DNA of 64,000 nt from Ornithinibacter aureus (GTDB lineage Bacteria; Actinomycetota; Actinomycetes; Actinomycetales; Dermatophilaceae): positions 2,046,001 to 2,110,000 of the forward strand of contig NZ_VMSB01000001.1 in the NCBI RefSeq assembly GCF_009858245.1, written 5' to 3'. Positions 27,185 to 37,607 of the stretch are shown one piece after another. Below the pieces are notes generated by a model that made no database searches, had not been told where the DNA came from, and was given only the letters and a program-made list of their open reading frames with translations. The position numbers and the translations under genes were made by a program. Every line of letters starts with the position of its first letter. The first letter of the stretch is position 1.

Positions 27185-27702
27185 GCCTGGTCGCTCACGT
27201 GGGCTAGCAGCCGCTCGAGGAGCGCGCCCGGAGGGTCCCGCAGGTCCAGGGCGAGACCGTTCTCGTCCGGCGCGAGCGGCTCGAGGGCCGCCAACTGGGA
27301 GGCGAGGAGCGATGCGGGCATGAAGTGGCCCCTGCGTTCGGCCAGCCGCGACCTGATCACCTCGGGCGGGCCGTCGAGGTGCACGAACAGCACCCGGCCG
27401 CCCCCCGAACGCAGCACGTCACGGTAGGGCCGGCGCAGGGCCGAGCACGCCAGGACGCTCGACCGGCCGGCCGCGTCGTGCCCGGCGATCCACGCCGCCA
27501 GGTCGTTCAGCCACGGCCAGCGATCGTCGTCGGTGAGGGCGCGCCCCGACCGCATGGCGGCCACGTTCACCGGCGGGTGCGCGTCGTCCCCCTCGGCGAA
27601 CGACCACCCGAGGGCGGCGGCAGCCCTCGCAGCGACGGTGCTCTTGCCGCAGCCCGACACCCCCATGACCACGACGTGGAGAGGTCGGCCGCCGTCGCTC
27701 AC
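27181..27702 (-). CDS. gntK: Gluconokinase
   Basis: The 173-residue P-loop kinase phosphorylates gluconate to 6-phosphogluconate. It has Walker A GVSGCGKSTVAARAA, the FAEGDDAHPPVNVAAMRSG substrate segment, DDDRWPWLNDLAAWI and the LACSALRRPYRDVLR motif, all typical of GntK. The GTG at 27702 gives the usual length; no clear ribosome-binding site is visible, so the exact start is uncertain. The gene ends inside the clpB HAIR site. Confidence 0.92.
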   Translation of the reverse strand: MSDGGRPLHVVVMGVSGCGKSTVAARAAAALGWSFAEGDDAHPPVNVAAMRSGRALTDDDRWPWLNDLAAWIAGHDAAGRSSVLACSALRRPYRDVLRSGGGRVLFVHLDGPPEVIRSRLAERRGHFMPASLLASQLAALEPLAPDENGLALDLRDPPGALLERLLAHVSDQA

Positions 27703-27718
27703 GGGAGGTGGATGCCGT

Positions 27719-29248
27719 TCAGCAGGTCGCCGCGAGCTCGTTGGCTTCCGAGTCGTCGGGGGACTCGGTCGGCGACGGGGACGGTGACGGCTCGGTGCCC
27801 GTGGTCGAGGTGGAGCTCGACGTGGCCGACGGCTTGGGGGATGCCGTGGACTTCGCGGGCGGGTCGAGCGACTTCTCCACGAGCCGGCGGATCTCGGCGT
27901 AGTCAGGGTTGCCGGGACTGACGACCTTGTTGGTGAACGGCAGCGAGCGGATGGACCCGCCATCCTGCACGCGCAGGATGAGGTCGACCCACGCCGGCAG
28001 GTCCTGCTGCGGGATGTCGAAGTCGATGTTGTTCTTCACGACCGCGGCCAGCTGGGGGTAGTTGCGCAGGAGTGAGACCGGGTCCGCCTGGTCGATGAGG
28101 GCGCCGGCCATGCAGCGCTGACGGCGCATCCGGCTGAAGTCGTCCTTGCCGGCGCGCGAGCGCGAGTACCACAGGGCGTCGTGGCCGTCGAGGCGCTGGA
28201 CGCCGGGCTCGATCCACCGCTCCACCCCGTCGGTCCACTTGATGCCGCCACCGGGTCGGCTGGAGCAGTCGGTGCACACCCGCTCCTGGACGTTGATCTC
28301 GACACCACCCATGGCGTCCACCAAGGCGGTGAACCCCCGCAGGTTGACGACGACGGAGTGGTCGATCTCCAGGCCGGTGATGGCTCCTACGACGTCGATC
28401 GTCGACTGCCGGCCGGGGCTCTCGACCCCGGGGAAGAGGTCCCGACGGTCCTCGGCCAGGGTCCAGATGCCGTTCATCAGGCACTCGTCGCCACAGTTGT
28501 AGCCGTCCGGCCAGACCGTCGACAGCGGGTTGTCGTCGGGGATGGGAACGAACTCGAGGTTGCGCGGGATGCCGATGAGCAGCGTGTCACCGGTCTTGGT
28601 GTTCGTGCTGACCACCATGAGCGAGTCGGTGCGCACCCCGACGCGGTCCTTACCGGCATCCGACCCGATGAGCAGCGTGTTGACGCGCTCGGTCCCCGCC
28701 CAGGGATCCTGCTTGGTGCCACCGGTGAGGCCGTTGTTGTTGTCGTCGGTCACGCCGCCGAAGGACTCGTTGATGACGGAGGTCTGGATCTCGAGGAACT
28801 GCACGGCGAGCGAGGCCGGTGCCGCGATGATGAGGCACGCCACCGCCGCGAAGGCCACTCGCGCCCAACGACCGGCCGTCTGCCGGCGCGGCCAAGTCTG
28901 TTCCGCCGTGAGGACGATCGACCCGACCCAGAGCACCGCGCCGACGAGCACGCCGAGGCCGACCCACTGGAGCACCTCGGGGCGGACACTGGCGTCGAGC
29001 ACCGAACGCAGGACCCCTCCGCGCCAGAGGCGCACGAGGGCGAAGCCGAGCACGGCGATCGTCACGGCGATAAGGCCGGCTCCGAGAGCGCGCCACCGGG
29101 TGCGCAGCAGGCCCAGGCCGGGAAACACCGTGCCGAGGGCGACGCTGCGGTAGTAGGTCTGCGGCGGGTAGCGCAATTCGGCACGACTCACCGGCGGCCG
29201 GGAGCCTCCCGGCCGCCCTGGAGAGCTCAACGGCTCTTCGTCGGACAT
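27719..29248 (-). CDS. LytR-CpsA-Psr (LCP) family cell-wall ligase
   Basis: The 509-residue protein has three membrane segments near residues 54-75, 93-113 and 129-149, then an extracellular LCP domain: NTLLIGSDAGKDRVGVRTDSL, TGDTLLIGIPRNL and the Arg/Asp-rich DALWYSRSRAGKDDFSRMRR motif that binds polyprenyl pyrophosphate. A Cys pair (CTDC) may form a disulfide. The C terminus is a Ser/Thr/Pro-rich tail. LCP enzymes attach polymers such as teichoic acids or arabinogalactan to peptidoglycan. The three-span N terminus is characteristic of actinobacterial LCP proteins. Confidence 0.92.
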   Translation of the reverse strand: MSDEEPLSSPGRPGGSRPPVSRAELRYPPQTYYRSVALGTVFPGLGLLRTRWRALGAGLIAVTIAVLGFALVRLWRGGVLRSVLDASVRPEVLQWVGLGVLVGAVLWVGSIVLTAEQTWPRRQTAGRWARVAFAAVACLIIAAPASLAVQFLEIQTSVINESFGGVTDDNNNGLTGGTKQDPWAGTERVNTLLIGSDAGKDRVGVRTDSLMVVSTNTKTGDTLLIGIPRNLEFVPIPDDNPLSTVWPDGYNCGDECLMNGIWTLAEDRRDLFPGVESPGRQSTIDVVGAITGLEIDHSVVVNLRGFTALVDAMGGVEINVQERVCTDCSSRPGGGIKWTDGVERWIEPGVQRLDGHDALWYSRSRAGKDDFSRMRRQRCMAGALIDQADPVSLLRNYPQLAAVVKNNIDFDIPQQDLPAWVDLILRVQDGGSIRSLPFTNKVVSPGNPDYAEIRRLVEKSLDPPAKSTASPKPSATSSSTSTTGTEPSPSPSPTESPDDSEANELAATC

Positions 29249-29398
29249 GCCCTATCGACCTTCTCGTCTCGTGAAGACGCACAACAGCCGAGGCACGACG
29301 TGCGCAACGCATCGACGATATCGCCCCAACCTGAAACTGCCCTGAATGCCGCTGCTCGTGGGACCCGTGTCCCTCCGGGCCCGTGGTGCAATGACGGC

Positions 29399-30208
29399 AT
29401 GGCCGCCTCGACCCCGACTGCCTCCCCCCGGACCGACCCCACCCGCTCGGACCGAACCCGGCAGGTCGCCGTCACCCTCGCCGAGGTCTTCTGCGTCATC
29501 GGGACGCTCGTCGGCGTCGGTGTCATCGGCACCCGGGTCGAGGAGTCGTCCGGGGGCGCACTGGCCGCGGACGCCACGCTCATCGCCCCCGCCGGCCCCG
29601 CCTTCTCGATCTGGACCCCCATCTACCTCGGCCTGGCCGCCTACACCGTGTGGCAGTGGCTGCCCGACCAGGCGACCGACCGTCGGCACCGGGCGATCGG
29701 GTGGCTCGCGGCGGCATCCATGGTGCTCAACGCCCTCTGGCTGCTCGTCACCCAGCAGGGCTGGATCTGGGTGAGCGTTCTCGTCATGGCCGGGCTCGTC
29801 GTCACCCTCGGCCTGCTCGTGGCCCGGCTGCAGGCGAACCCGTCGTACGGCCATGCCGAGACGGTCATCGTGGACGGCACCTTCGGGCTCTACCTCGGCT
29901 GGGTTGCCGTGGCGGCCTGCGCCAACGTCACGGCCGCGTTCGTGGCGAGCGGGGTCGACCCCGGTGGCCTGGTCGCCGAGGTGCTTGCTGCCGCGGTGCT
30001 CGCGGTGGCCGCCCTCGTCGCGGTGGTCCTCGCGCGCCGGCTCGGCGGCCGGTGGGCGGTCGCGGCCGCCATCGTCTGGGGCCTGGGGTGGATCGCCGTC
30101 GGGCGCTTCACCGACGAGCCGCGCTCCGCGCTGGTCGGCGTCGCCGCGCTCGTTGCGGCGGCCGTCACCGTGGCCGCGACGGCCCGGCAGCGCACCACCG
30201 CGGCCTGA
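29399..30208 (+). CDS. TspO/MBR-related tryptophan-rich membrane protein
   Basis: The 269-residue protein has about seven hydrophobic helices. The segment PAGPAFSIWTPIYLGLAAYT and the Trp-rich VWQWLP, QQGWIWVSVLV and IVWGLGWIAVGR resemble the TspO/MBR-related group (cyanobacterial and actinobacterial tryptophan-rich sensory proteins). Its role is not established; relatives bind tetrapyrroles or respond to stress. The ATG at 29399 follows a 150-bp intergenic region shared with the divergent LCP gene. Confidence 0.7.
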   Translation: MAASTPTASPRTDPTRSDRTRQVAVTLAEVFCVIGTLVGVGVIGTRVEESSGGALAADATLIAPAGPAFSIWTPIYLGLAAYTVWQWLPDQATDRRHRAIGWLAAASMVLNALWLLVTQQGWIWVSVLVMAGLVVTLGLLVARLQANPSYGHAETVIVDGTFGLYLGWVAVAACANVTAAFVASGVDPGGLVAEVLAAAVLAVAALVAVVLARRLGGRWAVAAAIVWGLGWIAVGRFTDEPRSALVGVAALVAAAVTVAATARQRTTAA

Positions 30209-30226
30209 ACCCCGGGGGTCAGGACC

Positions 30227-30685
30227 TCAGGAGGATCGGGTCGGGTTCCACACGACGAGAGCCTGCGAGCGCCCGTGCCGTGGCCGCTCGCCGAGGCGCG
30301 CGGCGTAGACGTCGCCGCTCGGGGCGACCGAGAAGACCCGGGTGACGCGACCGGATGCGGCCCGGACGGCATCCAGCTCGGCGCTCAGCTCGGCCACCCG
30401 CGAGCGCAGGGCGGCCACCTCGTTCTCGAGCTCGAGGATGCGGGCGATCCCCGACAGCGACACCCCTTCGTCCTGCGAGAGTCGCTGCACCTCGCGCAGC
30501 AGGGCGACGTCGCGCTGGGAATAGCGGCGACCGCCCCCTCGGGTGCGCGACGGGGTGACCAGGCCCAGTCGGTCGTACTGACGCAGGGTCTGGGCGTGCA
30601 TGCCGGCAAGCTCGGCCGCGACGGAGATGACGAAGACCGGGGTCTCGTCGTCGGGGCTGAAGGCGGCGTACTGGAACGACGTCAT
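30227..30685 (-). CDS. hspR: Heat-shock repressor HspR (MerR family)
   Basis: The 152-residue protein opens with the MerR helix-turn-helix: VFVISVAAELAGMHAQTLRQ, then YDRLGLVTPSRTRGGGRRYS, and a coiled-coil dimerisation helix (RLSQDEGVSLSGIARILEL onward). It is the last gene of dnaK-grpE-dnaJ-hspR and would repress this operon and clpB by binding the HAIR sites, with DnaK as corepressor as known from Streptomyces. It lies 11 nt downstream of dnaJ. Confidence 0.95.
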   Translation of the reverse strand: MTSFQYAAFSPDDETPVFVISVAAELAGMHAQTLRQYDRLGLVTPSRTRGGGRRYSQRDVALLREVQRLSQDEGVSLSGIARILELENEVAALRSRVAELSAELDAVRAASGRVTRVFSVAPSGDVYAARLGERPRHGRSQALVVWNPTRSS

Positions 30686-30696
30686 GGCGTCCTCCT

Positions 30697-31746
30697 TCAG
30701 CCGCTCGCCTGCTCGAACAGGGCGGCGCGCGGGTCGACGTCGGCCTCCTGCTCCCGCAGCACCTCGACCGCCTTGCGGGCGGCGTCGGTGAGTCGCTGGG
30801 GCACGATGACGGTCACCTTGGCGAGCAGGTCGCCGGTGCCGCCTCGCCCGGTGACCCCACGTCCCTTGACGCGCAGCACCCGGCCGCTCGGGGTCCCCGG
30901 TGCCACCTTGACCCGTACCGGGGTGCCATCGAGGGTGGGCACGGCGACGGTGGCCCCGAGTGCGGCCTCGGAGAAGGTCACCGGCAGGTCGAGGGTGAGG
31001 TTGTCACCGTCGCGCCCGAAGACCGGATGCGGTTCGACGGTCACCGTGAGGATGAGGTCGCCCTTGGGTGCCCCGGGGTCACCGTCGGCTCCCTTGCCAC
31101 GCAGCCGGATCTTCTGCCCGTCCTTGACCCCCGCAGGAATCTTGGTCGTGATCCGGCGACCCTCGGGGGTCGACAGGGTCACCGTGGCGCCCTGAACGGC
31201 ATCGCGGAAGCTCAGGGTCGTGCGGGCCTGGACGTCAGCGCCCGGGCGAGGTCCACGGGGGGCTCCGAACCCGGAGAACGGGTCGCCGCCGCGGGCTCCA
31301 CGCGCACCGGCGCCCGCCCCGGCGCCACTGCCGAACATCTGCGCGAGGAGGTCGTCGAGGTCGGGCTGGGCCCCCGCACCACCGGCGCCGCCCGGGCCGC
31401 CCGTGGAGAAGCGCACCCGCTGGCCACCCCCTCCGCCACCGAAGGCCGAGAAAACGTCCTCGAAGCCGCCGGCCCCACCGGGGCCGCCGGCGCGGAAGCG
31501 GGCACCGCCCTGCGCCATCTGGCGCACCGCGTCGTACTCCTCGCGCTGCTTCTTGTCGGAGAGCACGGAGTGGGCCTCACCGATGTCCTTGAACCGCCGC
31601 TCGGCGGCAGCGTCCCCGGCATTGCGGTCGGGGTGGTGCTGCCGCGCGAGCTTGCGGTACGCCTTCTTGATCGCGGCCTCGTCGGCATCCTTGGGGACGC
31701 CGAGGATCGCGTAGAAGTCCTTCTCGAACCAGTCCTGGCTGGCCAT
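30697..31746 (-). CDS. dnaJ: DnaJ-type cochaperone without zinc finger
   Basis: The 349-residue protein has an N-terminal J domain with HPD at residues 38-40, a Gly/Phe-rich linker (residues 75-190) and two C-terminal substrate-binding domains ending in a dimerisation region. It contains no cysteine at all, so the CXXCXGXG zinc repeats of class A DnaJ are missing; the architecture is class B (CbpA-like). Position in the dnaK operon still argues that it is the main J partner of this DnaK. ATG 31746 has GAGGAGG upstream. Confidence 0.93.
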   Translation of the reverse strand: MASQDWFEKDFYAILGVPKDADEAAIKKAYRKLARQHHPDRNAGDAAAERRFKDIGEAHSVLSDKKQREEYDAVRQMAQGGARFRAGGPGGAGGFEDVFSAFGGGGGGQRVRFSTGGPGGAGGAGAQPDLDDLLAQMFGSGAGAGAGARGARGGDPFSGFGAPRGPRPGADVQARTTLSFRDAVQGATVTLSTPEGRRITTKIPAGVKDGQKIRLRGKGADGDPGAPKGDLILTVTVEPHPVFGRDGDNLTLDLPVTFSEAALGATVAVPTLDGTPVRVKVAPGTPSGRVLRVKGRGVTGRGGTGDLLAKVTVIVPQRLTDAARKAVEVLREQEADVDPRAALFEQASG

Positions 31747-31777
31747 GGGCGCCTCCTCTCGGTGCCTCGTCCGTGGA

Positions 31778-32421
31778 TCAGGCGGGGTCTGCGACCGCGA
31801 CCCGGGCGGGGCGCAGGACCTGCTCCCCCGCACGGTAGCCCGGTTGCAGCACGGTGACGACCGTCGTGGACTGCGCGTCGGTCGGCAGGTCGTCGTCGCC
31901 CTCGGGCCACGGCGCGTGCATCAGGGCCTCGTGCTGCATGGGGTCGAAGGCCTCGCCCTTCGCCCCGTAGCGCTCGAGACCGTACTTGCCGAGCGTCGCC
32001 TCGAGCTTGTCGGCGATGGCCGCGAACGGTCCGTCGACGAGGTCGCCGTGGTCCCGCGCGGCCTGGATGTCGTCGAGCACCGGCAGCACCGACTCGAGGA
32101 CGTCACGCACCGCGCGCTCCTGCATCAGCGCCCGGTCGCGGTCGACCCGGCGCTTGTAGTTGACGTACTCGGCCTGGAGCCGCTGCAGGTCGCCGAGCCG
32201 CTCGGCAGCGAGGATCGAATCCGGGTGGGTGCCCACGGCATCCACACCCTCGGCGGATGCCGTGGCAGCCGCCTCGCCCTCGTCGGCCGCGGCGGGGGCG
32301 GCCCCGGCTGCTGCCGGGGCCACCTCGTCGCCGTCGTTGACCCACTCGGTGTTGACGCTGTCGTCGACGACCTCACCGCTGAGCGGGCTGCTGTCGGTCT
32401 GCTCCGGGCCGTGGGGCTCGG

Positions 32422-32425
<4 letters not shown>
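31778..32425 (-). CDS. grpE: Nucleotide exchange factor GrpE
   Basis: The 215-residue protein has a long acidic, Ala-rich N terminus (residues 1-70), a coiled-coil ([35 protein letters not shown]) and the C-terminal beta domain with [14 protein letters not shown] and [19 protein letters not shown]. It releases ADP from DnaK. It starts with GTG overlapping the dnaK stop (GTGA), and 31 nt separate it from dnaJ. It is part of the HspR-controlled operon. Confidence 0.96.
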
Positions 32426-34323
<1,898 letters not shown>

Positions 34324-34348
34324 GGGTGCTCCTTGTGTGATGCTGGGG

Positions 34349-34367
34349 TTGAGTGCTTGGGACTCAA
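34349..34367. promoter_or_regulatory. HAIR operator 1 of the dnaK operon
   Basis: TTGAGT-N7-ACTCAA, a perfect HspR inverted repeat, 26 nt before the dnaK ATG, with a G following the right half as in the full consensus. HspR bound here would overlap the start region of the transcript. Confidence 0.92.
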
Positions 34368-34410
34368 GGTAGACCGCTCGGATGCCGTGAGCAAACTGAG
34401 CGCTCCAAAC

Positions 34411-34429
34411 TTGCGTTCACTTGACTCAA
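34411..34429. promoter_or_regulatory. HAIR operator 2 of the dnaK operon
   Basis: TTGCGT-N7-ACTCAA, one mismatch from the perfect repeat, centred 62 bp from the first site (about six helical turns), so two HspR dimers could bind on one DNA face. Confidence 0.75.
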
Positions 34430-34456
34430 CCTTGGTCAGGGCTGGATTGTTCCCGG

Positions 34457-34489
34457 CCTCGACTCCGGGCCCCGCAGCCGGAGTCGAGG
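34457..34489. terminator. Hairpin upstream of dnaK
   Basis: CCTCGACTCCGG (34457-34468) pairs perfectly with CCGGAGTCGAGG (34478-34489) around a 9-nt loop. It lies between the decayed M20 gene and the dnaK promoter and would insulate dnaK from upstream transcription. The stretch 34490-34640 shows no gene. Confidence 0.7.
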
Positions 34490-34644
34490 GGGCGACAAAC
34501 GCCCGGGATCACGCTGCCGCGTCGGCGTGTCTCGACTCCTCGACTGGCGCCTGCCGGCCGCTGCCGAGGAGAAACAGGGCGACGAGCTACCCGCCGCGCA
34601 CGATGCTTGACGCGGTGAGCAGGCCCAGCGCCCAGGGGCGAACC

Positions 34645-35010
34645 TGCGGGCCGCCGACGCATCGGACTCGGCCCGCACCACGCGGCCGATCACGTCCAGG
34701 GCTGACCTTGAGCGAGTCGGTCGCCGCGAAGGCCGGCCCGCGACCGTTCCGCGCCAGCTGTCGCGCACGGCATCCAGCGTCGTGGCGGCACCGAGCAGGC
34801 AGGTGACGTGCACGTCGTCACCGCAGGCGCGCATGACGCCGTCGACCGTGCTCGCGTACGGCAGGCCGGTCTCCTCGGCGACCGGCAGGGCGTCCATGTC
34901 GGCGCGCATCCAGGCCGCCACGATGTCCGCGGTCCGGTGCTCCTGCGACGACAGCTCGGGGTGGCGGTGCAGGTCGCGGTACAGCGAGGTCAGGCGGTCG
35001 GCGAGGCCCC
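34645..35010 (-). pseudogene. Decayed M20 amidohydrolase gene
   Basis: On the minus strand one frame reads LADRLTSLYRDLHRHPELSS, then ADIVAAW joined directly to MRADMDALPVAEETGLPYAS and ACGDDVHVTCLLGAA. This is the start of an M20D amidohydrolase (HipO/AbgA type), but about 30 residues between AAW and RADMD are missing and the metal-binding ACGHD is changed to ACGDD. Farther on, ALDVIGRVVRAESDASAARR matches a much later part of the family, so several hundred bases were lost. The reading frame ends early. I regard it as non-functional. Its start overlaps the cupin stop. Confidence 0.75.
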
Positions 35011-35358
35011 GGAGGCGGCAGTCGCGGCCACGTCGACCATGACGAGGCTGAGGTGGCTCGGTGCGTCGGCGACCAGGGCGTGCCGCTCACCGGGGGCGAG
35101 GTAGATGACGTCGCCGGGCACCATGTGGTGCTCGGTGTCACCGACGGTGAACCGGATCGCGCCGTCGAGCAGCTGCACGACGACCGCCCGCGGCGAGGCG
35201 TGCTCGGTGAGCAACTCCCCCTCGTCGAACGCGAACACCACGACCCGCAGGGCCGAGTTGTTCACGACCACCCGGGACGTCGTCGAGGACGGCGTCACCG
35301 GGATGCTCCCGAGCAGGTCGCTGTAGCCCAGGGAGGTCGCGAGGTCGGTGGTCGCCAT
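34990..35358 (-). CDS. Small cupin-domain protein
   Basis: The 122-residue protein is a single cupin barrel: GELLTEHASPRAVVVQLLDG holds the first His, and VPGDVIYLAPGERHALVADA the second motif with Pro-Gly and His. LLTEHASP and GERHA suggest a partial metal site. The ATG at 35358 is preferred over the GTG at 35367. Small cupins of this type are frequently sensors or detoxification proteins; no specific role can be assigned. The gene is followed by the M20 remnant. Confidence 0.85.
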   Translation of the reverse strand: MATTDLATSLGYSDLLGSIPVTPSSTTSRVVVNNSALRVVVFAFDEGELLTEHASPRAVVVQLLDGAIRFTVGDTEHHMVPGDVIYLAPGERHALVADAPSHLSLVMVDVAATAASGASPTA

Positions 35359-35423
35359 GACTGTCACTGTAGCCAGCGCCGGACGGGCCCGGTCAGCCCC
35401 TGACCAGTACCGGTCAGCGCCGG

Positions 35424-36602
35424 TCAGCTGGTGACGACCGTCGGCAGGGGGGCGAACCCGTTGAAGCCGACCGTGGAATAGCAGGTCGAGTAGGCCCCGG
35501 CGGCGTGGATGCGCAGCTCGTCACCCTCGGCGAGGCTCAGCGGCAGCGACACCGGTGTCGTCTCGTAGAGCACATCGGCGCTGTCGCAGGTCGGGCCGGC
35601 GAGCACGCACGGCCCGCTCGTCCCACCCACCCCCGGCACCTCGAGCCGGTAGCGGATCGCCTCGTCCAACGTCTCGACGAGTCCGGTGAACACCCCGGCG
35701 TCGACGAACACCCAGCGCACCCCGCCGCGGTCGACGACGCCGACGACGCTGGTCACGACGGTGCCGGCATCCCCGACGATCCCCCGCCCGGGCTCGACGA
35801 GCGTGCGCGGGCGGTCCTCGCCGAAGGCGTCGGCCAGGTGGGCCTCGATGGCCGCCCCGAACTGGCTCACCGACGGCACCTCCCCACCCTCCAGCTCGGC
35901 GGGGAACCCGCCGCCGAGGTCGAGCACCCACGGCCGGATGCCGTGCGCCCGCACCGCCCCGAACACCCGAGCCGCCGAGCGGATCGGCGGCCCCCATGCC
36001 TGCGGGTCCCGTTGCTGGGACCCGACGTGGAACGAGACGCCGGCCGGATCGAGCCCGAGGCGAGCGGCATCGAGGAGCAACGCCACGGCATCCTCGACGG
36101 AGCAGCCGTACTTGCGCGACAACGGCCAGTCCGACCCGGACCCGGACGTGACGATCCGCACGAGGACGCAGGCGCCGGGCGCGGCATCCGCCAGCTTGGC
36201 GACCTCACCCGGGGAGTCGAGCACGAACAGCCGAACCCCGAGGTCGTGGGCCTCGCGCAGGTGGTCGCGACGGGCGACGGGGTTGGAGTGCACGAGATGG
36301 GATGCCGGGGCTCCCGCGGCGAGCGCGGCCCGCACCTCCGCGGGGCTGGCCACGTCGAAGTGGCACCCGGCCTGCGCGAGCGCGCGCAGCAGCACCGGGT
36401 GCGGGTTCGCCTTCACGGCGTAGTGGATGGCGGTGCCGTGCAACGCCGAGGCGAGGTCGAGGTAGCGCGACACGGCGGTGCCGACGCTGAGCTCGAGGCG
36501 CGGGGTGCGCGCTGTGGCCGGTTCACGGCTGGGCCGCACGTCCGGCTCGGCGCGCGGCGCGGCGGTGACGGTTCGGGCGACTACTTCGTCGATGACCGAC
36601 AT
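35424..36602 (-). CDS. Type III PLP decarboxylase, ornithine-decarboxylase-like
   Basis: The 392-residue protein has the alanine-racemase-fold PLP domain with Schiff-base Lys64 in YAVKANP, SFHVGSQ, LDLGGGFP and the phosphate loop EPGRGIVGDAG, followed by the C-terminal barrel with catalytic Cys in GPTCDSADVLY and YSTCYSTVGFNGF. CDSAD and the size favour ornithine (putrescine-forming) or related basic-amino-acid decarboxylation, not diaminopimelate. GAGGAGG lies upstream of the ATG. No other polyamine gene is adjacent. Confidence 0.9.
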   Translation of the reverse strand: MSVIDEVVARTVTAAPRAEPDVRPSREPATARTPRLELSVGTAVSRYLDLASALHGTAIHYAVKANPHPVLLRALAQAGCHFDVASPAEVRAALAAGAPASHLVHSNPVARRDHLREAHDLGVRLFVLDSPGEVAKLADAAPGACVLVRIVTSGSGSDWPLSRKYGCSVEDAVALLLDAARLGLDPAGVSFHVGSQQRDPQAWGPPIRSAARVFGAVRAHGIRPWVLDLGGGFPAELEGGEVPSVSQFGAAIEAHLADAFGEDRPRTLVEPGRGIVGDAGTVVTSVVGVVDRGGVRWVFVDAGVFTGLVETLDEAIRYRLEVPGVGGTSGPCVLAGPTCDSADVLYETTPVSLPLSLAEGDELRIHAAGAYSTCYSTVGFNGFAPLPTVVTS

Positions 36603-36676
36603 GTGCTCCTCCTCCGGGGGTTCTGAGGGAGAGGAGCCCCGCGGTGACGCTCGGATACGTGTCGGGAGCGAGAAGT

Positions 36677-36790
36677 TCAGCGGGCGTTGATCGTGCCGAT
36701 CGGGATCTCCTCGCCGTACGTCGTGTCGACGACGACGGGAAACGTCCCCGTGACCGAGCCCTCCAGAGCCTTCAGCAGGGTGTCCGGCGC
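36677..36790 (-). pseudogene. Unrecognised coding fragment (probable 3' remnant)
   Basis: About 38 codons on the minus strand ending in TGA at 36677 have a strong G/C third-position signature and read PDTLLKALEGSVTGTFPVVV, then DTTYGEEIPIGTINAR. I see no start codon or ribosome-binding site in a sensible place, and the upstream sequence loses the codon pattern. It looks like the tail of a lost gene of unknown identity. The remainder of the 275-bp gap holds the next gene's promoter. Confidence 0.35.
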
Positions 36791-36876
36791 TGGTGAGCCG
36801 GGAGAACCAGGGCGCGCAGATCCGAAACCATGGCGTGAGTATGGCGCTCGGAGTACCGTCGAATCAGGAGGTCGCC

Positions 36877-37545
36877 ATGACCAGGTCCGCCCGACGTGCC
36901 ACTGTTGCTCTCGTCGTCGTGACGGTCGGGGGTGGCGTGGCCGCGTGCAGCGATGACCCGGACCCGGGGCCCAGCCCGTCACCGTCCGTGGCCACCTCGA
37001 GCGCCGCGCCGACGGCATCACCGACGGCGAGCGCGACCCCCGGGCCGAGCACGTCGTCACCGGCAGCCACGGCCATCCCCACCCCGGCAGTGCCAGCCGG
37101 GTTCGCCCTCACCGACGTCATGTCGCCACGCTTCCCCGACCTCGGCGGTGACCTCGGCGGGGTCGGCATCGTGCGCGTCGGGCGCCACTCGGGCTACGAC
37201 CGGGTCGTGTGGGAGTTCCCGGGCGCCGGGACACCCACCTACCGGGTGCGCTACGTCGACACGCCGATCGCCGACGGCAGCGGGGACGTCGTCGCCGTCA
37301 CGGGTGACGCGTTCCTCGAGGTGCTCATCACGAGTGTCGGCATCCCCGACGATGGCGTGGCCCGCCCGGCCGACCCGACGGCATCCGCCCTCACCGGCAC
37401 GGTGATCGCCGAGGCCAACGCCATCTTCGGCGGCTTCGAGGGCTACGGCCAGAGCTTCATCGGGGTCCGCGACCGCGAACGCCCCTTCAAGGTCAGCGCG
37501 CTGGCAGGCCCCACGCGACTGGTCGTCGACATCGCAACCGGCTGA
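36877..37545 (+). CDS. AMIN-like domain lipoprotein
   Basis: The 222-residue protein has a lipoprotein signal with lipobox GVAAC (Cys24), a 45-residue Pro/Ser/Thr/Ala linker, and a C-terminal domain like the AMIN-like lipoproteins of actinobacteria: GIVRVGRHSGYDRVVWEFPG and RVRYVDTPIADGSGD, ending LAGPTRLVVDIA. AMIN domains bind peptidoglycan or target cell-wall enzymes. AGGAGG stands six bases before the ATG at 36877, which settles the start over longer in-frame options. Confidence 0.85.
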   Translation: MTRSARRATVALVVVTVGGGVAACSDDPDPGPSPSPSVATSSAAPTASPTASATPGPSTSSPAATAIPTPAVPAGFALTDVMSPRFPDLGGDLGGVGIVRVGRHSGYDRVVWEFPGAGTPTYRVRYVDTPIADGSGDVVAVTGDAFLEVLITSVGIPDDGVARPADPTASALTGTVIAEANAIFGGFEGYGQSFIGVRDRERPFKVSALAGPTRLVVDIATG

Positions 37546-37607
37546 CCGGTGGCTGCACGAACGTGGGGCGATGGCACCACTTCTGTGCAGGCTGTGCGTG
37601 GCCGCCG

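Noticed and set aside
34436-34921. 161-codon minus-strand ORF as an intact gene
   Set aside because: Its first third is an M20 fragment and the rest is frame-shifted noise running through a hairpin; treated as a pseudogene.
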